From assembly GCA_024220505.1 (NCBI GenBank), contig JAKZZE010000007.1, positions 372,001 to 436,000 of the forward strand: a DNA stretch of 64,000 bases, in the 5' to 3' direction. This document shows, in pieces, positions 52,717-62,198 of the stretch. The stretch comes from Rhizopus arrhizus. Taxonomy: Eukaryota; Mucoromycota; Mucoromycetes; Mucorales; Rhizopodaceae. The position numbers and the translations under genes were made by a program. The notes beneath the pieces were generated by a model that had not been told where the DNA came from, searched no databases, and worked only from the letters and a program-made list of their open reading frames with translations. Position 1 is the stretch's first letter, and every line of letters starts with the position of its first letter.

Positions 52717-53062
52717 TGTCTGACCGTATTATCGAAATCAACCCTGCACCTGTCAATGCTCGTAATCCTAGCTCTACCGATATGAACAATACATCAAAGG
52801 TGATCATTGCAGAGGTCTCATATTTATTTATAGAGATATAGTTTTACTGTAATTCAGTAGTATTAAATTTATCTATGAGTATTTACTTTTTGTATAAATA
52901 CAACAAAAACTTTTATACAATTGATATGTCGCTTTATGAACTCCTTATATACAGCTTCAAAATCAAACAATAAGAACCTTTAATACTCAGTTTGAAGTCC
53001 CAGAGGAAGAACAAGTTTCAATTGATGTTGTTATGTTACCGACATTATACAAGTGCCGCTAA
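52717..53062 (+). CDS. small two-exon host-like gene, function unknown
   Basis: Exon 1 (52717-52800) starts MSDRIIEINPAPVNARNPSS and ends NNTSK. A proposed 154-bp intron (52801-52954) begins GTGATC and ends TATACAG. Exon 2 reads LQNQTIRTFNTQFEVPEEEQ and stops at TAA about 53060, or is spliced earlier to the exon at 54168. The donor is weak; GAG/GTCTCA 15 nt later is also in phase. Codon composition differs from the AT-rich surroundings and looks like a true gene. I do not recognise the protein. Confidence 0.45.
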
Positions 53063-54167
53063 ACAAGAATAAATTTTTCATCAAGTAAAATCAATTCAAC
53101 TTTTGTGTTAAGATATTTGAATCTTTTCCCATCATATTCAGTATTATATTGATTAGTTTACATAAGTGCACTACTTTACAAAAAAGAAATGATGGAGTTT
53201 AGTTAAGTGTACTGCGGTAATCCAAAAAAAAAGAAAAAAAAAAGGCGAAGTGATGATATTCTTTATCAAAGATAGGACAAAAAGCTCATAAATAAAGGCA
53301 TACATACTGAATAATAAATTGTAATTAGCACACAAAGGTAAATGAATTAAAACATTTGTAGTTGACGTCTCAGCTAGATTTTTTTTTTCAAAGTACTTAA
53401 TCAAAAAAAAAAAATTTCCAATTTCAGTGCAATTTCTAAAACCGCTTTTTATAACCCAAAGTAAATCTCTGTATGCTCTATAAATAAAACGAAGATCCTG
53501 TAAGTAGGTTTGTCCAACTTAAGGCAATTTGTAAAAGTAAGTATTCTTTTGCAATTTCACTTTAACATTCTTTTTTTTTAACATGCAAGTAATTCCGACA
53601 TTGCAGTTGTCTAATTTCAACATTACTTTTTCTTTTTTTCTAAATCTATCAAATGTTCTATTTTATTTCATTAACAATAACTCTTTCTTATAGTCTCTGT
53701 TATAAGGAATCTCAAGACATGTAAATTCACTTGATGTTAATATTGTTGTTTCTTTTTGCAATTAAAAATAAAAATGATTACCAAACCCATACCCTTCTAT
53801 TTTCTGCTTAGCTTTAGTCCTTTAAACATTGCACTATCATCTTTGATAGATGCTATTTTCCTTACGGTCAAAAAAAGAAATACCATTTTCTTTTTTCTTT
53901 TTTCTTTTTTCTTTTTTTTTTTCCTTTTTCCTTGTTCATTTTTGTTTCTAGCTTTTATCTTTTATTTAACGTTTATATTTATTACTTCCCTATAGACCAT
54001 TCTTTTATTTCAATTATAAATAATTAATTTTACTCTTCGTTGGATAAAAGCATCGAACTCATGTTCCCTTTCACAATTTAAGTAATGTTGCTCTCTATCT
54101 TTTCATTATAAACCTACAAAATTATTTTTTTTGGGTAGATGTACTATGTACTTTCTTTTTTTTGCAG
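53063..54167. other. AT-rich region with T/C runs; possible intron or 3' region
   Basis: No domain or element is recognised. Pyrimidine tracts are prominent (TTCTTTTTTCTTTTTTC near 53890-53925; CTTTTTTTTTTGCAG at 54155-54167). The last looks like a splice acceptor for the exon that follows. Confidence 0.4.
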
Positions 54168-54303
54168 TATAGCAAATCGAGTATGCTTGGCAAGAGGAGG
54201 TCGCAGCTCAAGCAGTTAAATTTCCGAGCTTACAGTCCAATGGATTTACTTCATTGACCTTTGTTGAAATTAAAAAATCATACACTGAATTTGAAAACTT
54301 TTC
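54168..54303 (+). pseudogene. host-like exon interrupted by the DIRS element
   Basis: After TTTTTTTTGCAG/TATAG the plus strand reads QIEYAWQEEVAAQAVKFPSL, then a further ~25 residues (TFVEIKKSYTEFENFSF), without stops until the DIRS element begins at 54304. The reading frame can be resumed at 58685 after the element. It may be the last exon of the gene starting at 52717 (phase 0 agrees) or of another gene. The family is not recognised. Confidence 0.5.
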
Positions 54304-54351
54304 ATTCTTAGGTCGAAGAAAATTCTCGCAAGAATTGTCTGAGACCGTCGT

Positions 54352-54456
54352 GACAAAATAGGAAATGTGATTATGCTAGAATCTTCTTGCACTTTATTTA
54401 AATAGCGAATTCAAAGATATATAAGCAATTAATAAACGTTTAGTTATAAGATCAAT
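54352..54456 (+). repeat. DIRS left inverted terminal repeat, shared part
   Basis: GACAAAATAGGAAATGTG ... TTATAAGATCAAT, the inverse of 58560-58664. The outer 48 bp (54304-54351) are unique to the left end and are copied only in the internal complementary region. Confidence 0.95.
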
Positions 54457-54516
54457 CTTCTTTTTCGCTCGGTCATTACCGCGATATTTCACGAATTTTA
54501 CTACACTTTTAAAACA

Positions 54517-55452
54517 ATGGCTACTCTTCAAGAACAATTGGAACTCATGCAACAGCAAATTGCTGCTCTCCAGGCACAGATCAATGATGCCAATGTTACA
54601 CCTATGCAGTCAGCGGATGACACTGCATCTCCCCTTCACTCTTTCGGTACCCGTCCTCACTATGACTGGTCTCCCACTGAGGCCCTCTCTCAAATTATGG
54701 AATTGAACAACCCTTTACATACCTCTCCTCTCTTACCTGATTCCGAGCGCAAGACTATCATTGAGTCTTATCCCCCTATGGCTCATTTGGACTACAAGGC
54801 TCCTTCTACAGTACCTACTGCTGAACGTCTGATGAACAAGGGACAAAAGTTGGAAGATAATTCTTTGAAACATTTCCAATATCTATTATCTGCAGCCTTC
54901 CGCCCTTTAGACATCCTCAGCCATGAACTGGTTTCTTCGGAACAAGGTAACGCAAATCTGGAACGTTATTGCACCATGTTAAAAGACGTTCGTCGTCTTC
55001 TCTTACATGTCTGCTCTAGCATGACTCAGGCTCGTACCAACATTGCTTTGCGTGCTGTCAACCCTTCCTTTTCAGTGAAACAAGATCAAGATGTCAACTA
55101 CACTGTACCTTTGGAAGAGTTTCAACAAACTCTTATTCAACAGACGTCGGCTAGAAAGGCCACTAGAGATGCCATGCTTAACCGTCGTCACAAGCGTCGG
55201 TTTCCTTCGGCTACCTCTGGCTTATCTTCTTCATCTTTCGGTCCTAGCACTGATCAACAGTTTTTTCGGACAGGTCCACCCTCTCAGCAGGGTGGTTTCA
55301 GCAACAGCCTCTTCGACAACAACTACAACAACAACACCAGCCATTTCAACAACAACAATCGCAGTACCAACAACAACAGCAACTACAATTACAGCAACAA
55401 CAACAACAGCAGACAGAACAACAAGAAGAACACCAACCCCTTTCGCCAGTAA
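54517..55452 (+). CDS. DIRS ORF1, gag-like protein (311 aa)
   Basis: It starts at the first ATG after the left repeat (MATLQEQLELMQQQIAALQA), a short coiled coil. It continues with a helical middle (AERLMNKGQKLEDNSLKHFQ, LERYCTMLKDVRRLLLHVC) and ends in a low-complexity Asn-rich tail (FNNNNRSTNNNSNYNYS). No zinc knuckle is present, as is usual for DIRS ORF1. It overlaps ORF2 by about 200 nt in a different frame; the Asn-rich tail in this frame becomes a Gln-rich stretch in the other. Confidence 0.85.
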   Translation: MATLQEQLELMQQQIAALQAQINDANVTPMQSADDTASPLHSFGTRPHYDWSPTEALSQIMELNNPLHTSPLLPDSERKTIIESYPPMAHLDYKAPSTVPTAERLMNKGQKLEDNSLKHFQYLLSAAFRPLDILSHELVSSEQGNANLERYCTMLKDVRRLLLHVCSSMTQARTNIALRAVNPSFSVKQDQDVNYTVPLEEFQQTLIQQTSARKATRDAMLNRRHKRRFPSATSGLSSSSFGPSTDQQFFRTGPPSQQGGFSNSLFDNNYNNNTSHFNNNNRSTNNNSNYNYSNNNNSRQNNKKNTNPFRQ

Positions 55453-57380
55453 TTTCACCTCTTCAACTTCATCCAGTGGGCAATCGTCTCAGCAAGTTCT
55501 ATTCAAAATGGACAGAAATTTCCAACAACTCATACGTCAACACCATAATTCAACACGGCTATCACATTCCTTTTCACACCACACCACCAGTAACAACATC
55601 TCCCACACCAATCATTCCATACTCCACCGATCAAATCGCTCTATTGGACAAAGCTATTCAAGAACTCCTAACGAAAGCTGCTATCGAAAAGGTATCTCCC
55701 CAGCAAGTGTCTCAGGTCCCAGGGTTCTACAGCTCAATGTTCGTCATTCCCAAAAAGAATGGTGGCATCAGGCCAGTCTTCAACCTCAAAAAACTCAACC
55801 AATATGTGGACGCTCCTCACTTCAAAATGGAAACAATCAGGGAAGTATCTCGTATGATCAAGCCAAACGACTATCTCACATCCATCGATTTATCCGATGC
55901 TTTTCTTCATATAGGTCTCCATCCCAGCTCCAGACGTTACTTACGATTTCAATGGCGGAACCAGGTATATCAGTTTTGTTCGACTGCTTTCGGGCTTTCT
56001 ACCAGTCCCTATGTGTTCACCAAGGTCTGTCGCCCCATTCTCGAATATTTACGCTCTCAGGGTCTTCGAGTTTCAGCATATTTGGACGACTGGCTCCTAG
56101 CATCGAGTTCACGACGGGAAGCTCTACAGCAAGTACGCATGGTGATCTCTCTTCTGGAACAACTGGGTTGGATGATCAACATGAAGAAATCGGTACTGGT
56201 TCCTTCTCAACGGGTCGAGCACTTGGGTTTTCTATTGGATACAACCACAATGACGGCTTTGCTTCCCCCCAAGAAGCTTCGAGACATTCGACGATCTATC
56301 AAACAGGTGTTGGACAAACCTCTGCGTCAGACTCCTCGTACGGTTCACAGTCTCACAATGCGTATCCAAGCGGCCACCTTTGCCATTTTTCCAGCAAGAC
56401 TTTACACCAGACATCTTCTCTACTACAAGAATCAGGTGGTCAAGACCGACAACGACTGGGACCGCCCCCTTCCATTGGACTCACCAAGCCTACAGGAACT
56501 TCGTTGGTGGTATACCAACCTTCAAGTATGGAACGGCAGGTCGCTACTTCCCAACACTCCTTCTCAGACGATCTTTGTCGATGCCAGCAACACGGGATGG
56601 GGTTGCAGTTGGAAGGGTCAACGAGCACATGGCTATTGGACAACAGAGGAGGCAGCGCAATCGATCAATTGGCGAGAATTGAAGGCAGCTCATCTGGCTC
56701 TCAAGACTTTCCGAGTTCCCAACAACACTACTGTTTTGATACGAACGGACAACACAACCAGTCTCTCTTACATCAACAAACAGGGGGGTACACGGTCTCT
56801 CCCTCTTTTGGAACTAGCGACGGAAGTTTGGAACTGGTGCCTGCAACGCAATATAATGATTCAAGCTCAACACATCAGTGGGATTTACAACAACATTGCC
56901 GACATGGAGTCCCGCCGCACCTTCTTCAAGAATCAATGGCAGATCAAGCCCGAGATCTTTCAACAGATCAATCAGTTGTGGGGCCCTCATCAGGTGGATC
57001 TATTTGCAGACCGGACAACCAGACTCTTACCAAAATACGTCTCTTGGCTACCGGATCCGGATGCTATCCATACGGATGCCTTTACTCTCCCTTGGAAACA
57101 CTGGACACTTCCTTTCGCAAATCCCCCCTGGAATCTCATATCACGGGTCTTACAAAAGATAATTATGGAACGCTTACCAAGGATAACTCTGGTGGTTCCC
57201 TTCTGGCCGAGCGCGATTTGGTTCCCAATACTGCAGAAACTAGCGGTATGCTCTCCTCTTCTGCTCCCTCCTCAGGCGGTACAGACGACATCCAATATGA
57301 CAACACATCCGCTACTACCGAACAATTGGAGTCTCTCCGTGTGGCAATTATCAGCAAAAAGCTTCAAGACTCTCAACTAA
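55254..57380 (+). CDS. DIRS ORF2: reverse transcriptase, RNase H, DAM-like methyltransferase
   Basis: The frame is open from 55254 but has no ATG until about 55737, inside the RT. RT motifs are FVIPKKNGGIRPVFNLKKLN, LTSIDLSDAFLHIGL and the catalytic YLDDWLLA. RNase H has IFVDASNTGWGCSW, INWRELKAAHLAL and IRTDNTTSLSYI. The C-terminal VDLFADRTTRLLPKYVSW ... PFANPPWNLISRVL is the N6-adenine methyltransferase-like domain of DIRS elements, with its NPPW motif. The Gln-rich N-terminal extension overlaps ORF1. It lies in the -1 frame relative to ORF1, so frameshifting or non-ATG initiation is likely. Confidence 0.9.
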   Translation, partial: STVFSDRSTLSAGWFQQQPLRQQLQQQHQPFQQQQSQYQQQQQLQLQQQQQQQTEQQEEHQPLSPVISPLQLHPVGNRLSKFYSKWTEISNNSYVNTIIQHGYHIPFHTTPPVTTSPTPIIPYSTDQIALLDKAIQELLTKAAIEKVSPQQVSQVPGFYSSMFVIPKKNGGIRPVFNLKKLNQYVDAPHFKMETIREVSRMIKPNDYLTSIDLSDAFLHIGLHPSSRRYLRFQWRNQVYQFCSTAFGLSTSPYVFTKVCRPILEYLRSQGLRVSAYLDDWLLASSSRREALQQVRMVISLLEQLGWMINMKKSVLVPSQRVEHLGFLLDTTTMTALLPPKKLRDIRRSIKQVLDKPLRQTPRTVHSLTMRIQAATFAIFPARLYTRHLLYYKNQVVKTDNDWDRPLPLDSPSLQELRWWYTNLQVWNGRSLLPNTPSQTIFVDASNTGWGCSWKGQRAHGYWTTEEAAQSINWRELKAAHLALKTFRVPNNTTVLIRTDNTTSLSYINKQGGTRSLPLLELATEVWNWCLQRNIMIQAQHISGIYNNIADMESRRTFFKNQWQIKPEIFQQINQLWGPHQVDLFADRTTRLLPKYVSWLPDPDAIHTDAFTLPWKHWTLPFANPPWNLISRVLQKIIMERLPRITLVVPFWPSAIWFPILQKLAVCSPLLLPPQAVQTTSNMTTHPLLPNNWSLSVWQLSAKSFKTLN

Positions 57381-58363
57381 ACGAACTAGCTATGGAGGAC
57401 CTCTTGCATCAGGCGTTGGCTCCCTCTCTGACGAACAAGACCTACAGCAAGTATCAATTGCGGTTTCTGGCTTGGGCTCGAACTCATCAAGTCTCGTGTA
57501 CGGCTTTCTCCGGTTCTGACCTAGTCAACTTTCTGGCTTATTCTCGCCAAGAACATCAACTTCAACCCTCTACACTACGCACGGTGCGCGCAGCAGTGGT
57601 CCATCTCCACGACAGTCCGCAGGAGCTTCGTGCACATCCTTTGGTCAACAAGTATTTGGCTACTATTACCAAACGGGCTCCCCCAAAATTGATTCACAAA
57701 GACACTGTCGACATGTCTCCCTCTTTGGCCTTTGCGGAATCAATTGCATCAAGAACTACAACTGACCTGGGTTCTCTACAGAAGAAACTGGCATTCTTAC
57801 TAGCTATGACAACTTTTCTGCGACCTTCGGACTTAGCTCGTATTCCATATGCTTCATGTCGTGTCAACAGGGATGATGGTTGCCTTCTCTTCCAGGTGGT
57901 TTCTCCTAAGGAAACACGTAATGGTAGACGTATCATTAAACCTTTCCGAGTTCATCCTTACCCTGAGAATGTTGAGCGTTGTCCTGTGCGTTGCTTCTTA
58001 GCCTTGCGGGATCATCCGGCTTTGGTACGTAGGCCTCTAGGCTCTCAGCTTTTCGTCAAGAGTAACAACATCCATCAACATGTCGCTGCTTCTACTATTT
58101 CCACTTGGTTGCATCGTGACTTCATCTCTTTGTCCACTAAGGAACCCAGGGTAAACATTAGGTCTTTGGCTTCTTCTCGTGCGTTGGATCAAGGAGTATC
58201 AATGGAGGATATTGTTACCATGGGCAATTGGGCGCAATCTACTACCTTTCAGAACCACTACCAAAGAAATCATATGGCTCAGGTGAACTTTACTACCACG
58301 GTTTTGTCGAGCAACGACGAAGAATTCTTTGATGCGGCTGATACCTTTATGTCTCTGGATTAG
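57247..58363 (+). CDS. DIRS ORF3: tyrosine recombinase
   Basis: The recombinase integrates the circular DNA intermediate. An N-terminal SAM-like region reads LTNKTYSKYQLRFLAWARTH and LVNFLAYSRQEHQLQPSTLR. The catalytic domain holds Arg in TTFLRPSDLARI, the second box in INIRSLASSRALDQG-like sequence (NIRSLASSRALDQG) and Tyr in FQNHYQRNHM. The frame is open back to 55091, but that part is a shadow of ORF1/ORF2. An ATG at 57247 or 57392 is a plausible start. The TAG at 58361-58363 touches the internal complementary region. Confidence 0.85.
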
Positions 58364-58478
58364 CATAATCACATTTCCTATTTTGTCACGACGGTCTCAG
58401 ACAATTCTTGCGAGAATTTTCTTCGACCTAAGAATTGATACTTAGACCAGAGGGACAAAATAGGAAATGTGATTATCC
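58362..58478. repeat. DIRS internal complementary region
   Basis: AGCATAATCACATTTCC ... TTCTTCGACCTAAG is the inverse of the left end. AATTGATACTTAGACC ... GAAATGTGATTAT is the inverse of the right end. The two meet at GACCTAAG/AATT/GATACTTAGACC, which predicts the joined ends of the circle. Confidence 0.95.
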
Positions 58479-58559
58479 CCGCCCTTCATTTCTTTATATA
58501 TTTACTTTATTTATTTACTTCCCTCCCTTCTTCTTTTATCTTGACCGAGCTTAAATTCG

Positions 58560-58664
58560 ATTGATCTTATAACTAAACGTTTATTAATTGCTTATATATC
58601 TTTGAATTCGCTATTTAAATAAAGTGCAAGAAGATTCTAGCATAATCACATTTCCTATTTTGTC
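58560..58664 (-). repeat. DIRS right inverted terminal repeat, shared part
   Basis: The inverse of 54352-54456. The outer 21 bp (58665-58685, CCTCTGGTCTAAGTATCAATT) are unique to the right end. Confidence 0.95.
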
Positions 58665-58685
58665 CCTCTGGTCTAAGTATCAATT

Positions 58686-58946
58686 TTCCCAGTTTATAAG
58701 TTTGCATGGATTCATGTAGTACAAAAGAGACAAAAATTTTTTTACAAGAAATACAATTTCTTTTTATTCAATATACAGATTATAAACATATACATATCGT
58801 TATAGAAATAACATATATTTTTTTCTAGGTTTTTTTTGATACAAATATTATATCTCTATCCTGCAAATTCAAATTTGTATTATTTTATTCGAAGTTCAAC
58901 TATTAAAACACCCGAAGTATAATAATTTAGAATATAGGGATTGGGT
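58686..58946. other. right flank of the DIRS insertion
   Basis: The interrupted exon resumes at about 58685 (TTTCCCAGTTTATAAG) and, depending on how the target is aligned, stops at TAG 58717-58719 or continues some 40 codons. The remainder is AT-rich with no other feature. Confidence 0.4.
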
Positions 58947-61690
58947 GCAGTGAATCAAAAAGGTATCAAAGGCGATCATCGACCAAAATCCGACTTTGTC
59001 AAAGTGTGAATTACGCGGTAGTTTAGACTAAGAAAGTGAAGGACTTGCGGGTAGTAAAGGAATAAGAAAATAGTTAACCAAAGAAACCAGTAGATGTTCG
59101 TTTGTTAGATTTTAAGAGTTATCAAAGAAAACAGCAGTTCACCAGAGAGAATAACCCTGTCTATCCAGACAGAAAACCAAAGACAAGAAAAATTAGGCCT
59201 TCCAAAAAAAAGGTATCGTTTATTGATTCGCATAAGTTATTCTTTTATACATTATTGAAAATAAACTAAATTAACAAATGATATCAAACATAACACAATT
59301 GAAGGAAATGATGTAAATGGGAATGAGTAAATGTAAACTAAACTTTGTGGCATAAGGAGATTTAGAACAATATAAACTATTTTAGCGTCAAACATGTCAG
59401 GGAAATACTAGAATAAAAATGGTAAATCAAAGGAAAGAAATTTAAGCTTTGAGCAATGATCAATGCTGTTGAAGCTCCGCCGAGACAACACCGAAATCAA
59501 ACCCAGATTTCTTACACCCCGTCATCGACTCGCTACCGACCCCCCAGGTCACCAACAGACATCTTTCATTTTCTCGAATTTCTTTCACATTGACTTTACT
59601 CATTCCATTCGGCCATGACCAAGTTGAGCTAGACCCAAAAAGAAGACGACCCAAAGCTTCACCTCTTTAAGGCGAGTATTACTGCACCAAAAAGGAACTA
59701 GTTTAGTTATCCAGAACTTCTTTAAAAAGAACTAAAAATTTTGCCACACAAATCGAGTTTATTATCTCACATTTCCGGGTACTGTCAAAAATGATATGTG
59801 TGTTTTCCCCAACTATGTTTACCTTGAATAATATAACTTTCAATTACTAGTATGGGAACCTCTTTAGGCAGTAAGACTTTAAAAGCGTAAAGTAAGTATA
59901 TAAAAAATGGGAAGAAGACTGTATATCGTTTATTATTGTGTCAACAACACTATTTATAATAAAGCTCTTTTAACATTCCGTTATTTCTCGTTCTTCTAAA
60001 TCAACTGAGTTTTTGACATTGTATTCCTTTAGGCACAATAGGATCTTCATAAGTAATTAGCTTTGCAGGAACTCTAGTATTTCTCGCGTCTGTGCTAAAC
60101 AGCCCATCTGTGTAACTCCACACTATTTTCCAATACAGCCATAAAAGCACCAAACAATAAGAAAATACTGCCCGATCCGAACAACATCCATCCGGTCCGC
60201 AAAACACGTGATTAAATGGAGGACGAAGAGATGAATTTAGCCACATATCAAAAATGACAGTTGCTAATATGTATGTTATGTTTAGTTTCGCTATACGGTG
60301 AAGTGATAACAGAAACCAATTAATAGAAGACTGTAAAGACTATTAATGTACAATAACAACAAAGTTAACAATATAAACTAGTTCTTGACTTCAATTGCTT
60401 GAACGTGCAAAAAGAATTTACTCGGCACCCAAAATTAATTTTAGCGGGAAGAAAGCCTTTTTTTTATTACTTAACAACAGTAGATGCTTTGGAATAACAT
60501 AATAATATAAGGTAATTAGGGAAAATATACAATTATAAAGAGGATTATGGTGATTTTTGATAAATAAAGTAAATGCTGTATCAATTGAGTATTCGTTTTC
60601 ATGTTGATTTTTATGGTGTTCTTTTCTATTTAGTGTGCTGGCACATTGGGTGAATAATGCGTCCAGAGATCGTCTTCTTGATGTATCCTATGAGGGATAG
60701 AAAATAATAGGTAAGAAAAATAATGTCGGCCAATTGTGACGTGTGTCTTTTCAATTCCCGATGCGGTGAAGCTGATTATTTTCCTTTCCCCTTATTTTCT
60801 TTTACATTTTCTTCAATAACGTCTGTTAGAGTTATCCAACCACACCGAAAAGCATACCATTCGAATCGCCATGAAAAGGAGCATCTTTTGAATACAAAAT
60901 AAGCTTTAAAAATCCACTGCACATAATTGTTATTTACAAAGTATGATAGCCCTCAGATATACCTCAGTTAATCGGGATTTATCATATTTAATGCAGCGTT
61001 ATTGCAGTATGCCAAGTTGAACCTGTTTACGTTGAATGTTAACTATTTCAGTGCGATAACCAAGTATCACTGTTTGGCAACGCGCCGCTTCATTATTCTT
61101 TTAACGATGAAACACAAGCATGATGCCTTTCTATTGGACCTTACATGCTTGCGTTTCTCTTTAATACCACTTCTTTATTGGCTTGTTACCTTTTCCTAAT
61201 GCTTCCTTATTCGTCTGTTGCTCTTTAGCGATGCTTCCTTATTGGCTTATTATGGCTATATTTAGCTTTGGATGATTTATATTGGGAAATAAAATAGGCT
61301 TAAAACACGGTATTATTGGTCAAAAATGTAGTTTTATGCATTTATTTTTGGGCTTTATTGCCATATTGATTATATATTATTGGTTCATTCCAGTATTACA
61401 AAAGGGTATGGGAAGGAGGGAAAGCGAGCAGAGGATCCATGGAAACGATCAAATAAAAAAATTCAAACGGTAGATGCAAAAAAAAAAGGAAAATACACTT
61501 ACCTTGACCATAGAAGCAGCAAACAAAAGAGCGTAGTAAATAAAGCCCATAAAGAAAAGCGCGCCAGTAGTAAGAAGGATCCAAACCTATAAGAGGTTAT
61601 AGACATCATGGAACAACAGAAGCCAAAGCATCTAAAGTTGTATAAAATAAAATATTAATAAAAGTAAACCATGATATACTTGATTTATTT
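58947..61690. repeat. segmental repeat X, copy X2
   Basis: 58947-59003 matches 50764-50820, and 60253-61690 matches 50821-52330, with the insertion 59004-60247 between. The coding-like start reads KGIKGDHRPKSDFVK before the insertion and MTVANMYVMFSFAIR then stop after it. The CCAAT-rich part and the hydrophobic peptide (HLFLGFIAILIIYYWFIPV, 61335-61400) are conserved. A minus-strand splice-donor-like GGTCAAG/GTAAGTG (about 61498) is also in X1 (about 52102). Confidence 0.75.
59004..60247. mobile_element. 1.24-kb insertion of unknown type in X2
   Basis: It is absent from X1 and flanked by TCAAA (58999-59003, 60248-60252). The ends read GTGTGAATTACG and GCCACATA; no clear terminal inverted repeat is seen. 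Minus-strand frames at 60246-60001 (81 codons, with WLYWKIVWSYTDGLFSTDAR) and 59654-59460 (64 codons) look coding but are unrecognised. It may be a non-autonomous LTR element or another DNA element. Confidence 0.5.
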
Positions 61691-61691
61691 A

Positions 61692-62151
61692 TGTTGTAAA
61701 CATAGTTATTTTCTATATGATATCAGTTGTATTAAAATTAATAACGATACACAAAAGATTAAACTATGATTGAACAATTCCACACTTTTCCAAATTTAGA
61801 ACAATAAGATCAATATCTGTCATCCTAGAGAGTCTAATCAATTGTCAACCCCAAAAGTAATTAGATCAAAGTTAATTGACTGGTTATTATTTCTATTGTT
61901 CAATTTCAGATGCATATATTAGAACATCGACAAGCTTTAGCTTAATCATTGGTTCTTCAGCACGACATCGTGACCGAGTCTATATCTTTTATATCTACGC
62001 TCACAAAGAATATAAATAGATGCCAACTTTTTATCCATAAAGCGAGGCCTTTTCGCAATATAAAGAAATCTGCAATAAAGAAGGATTTTAATTTTATATT
62101 GCTGCTATTGTTTTTTTGTTTAATTTTTTATTTAATCTTGCGATTAAAACA
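61692..62151 (+). repeat. probable 5' LTR of gypsy I (approximate)
   Basis: The segment has TATA-like GAATATAAATAG (62008-62019), poly(A)-signal-like AATAAAG and an end AAAACA at 62151 followed by TTTTTTAAAATTAATC, the same arrangement as after the LTRs of gypsy B, C and F. The left edge TGTTGTAAACATAG is a guess. The 3' LTR lies outside the window. Confidence 0.45.
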
Positions 62152-62198
62152 TTTTTTAAAATTAATCATCCTTCTGGTTCATACCCTGGTAAACTGCT

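Larger units (their letters stand above)
54304..58685 (+). mobile_element. DIRS-like tyrosine-recombinase retrotransposon, structurally complete (4.4 kb)
   Basis: Inverted terminal repeats share 105 bp (54352-54456 and 58560-58664). An internal complementary region (58362-58478) consists of the inverse of the left end joined to the inverse of the right end, the hallmark of DIRS elements that pass through a circular intermediate. Three open frames encode a gag-like protein, RT/RNase H/methyltransferase-like protein and a tyrosine recombinase. All are uninterrupted, so this copy may be active. It lies in a possible host exon. Confidence 0.95.

Noticed and set aside
55091..57246. A 1090-codon frame including the tyrosine recombinase
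   Set aside because: Only the last ~370 codons resemble a recombinase. The rest is a Ser/Thr/Gln-rich shadow of ORF1 and ORF2, open by codon bias.
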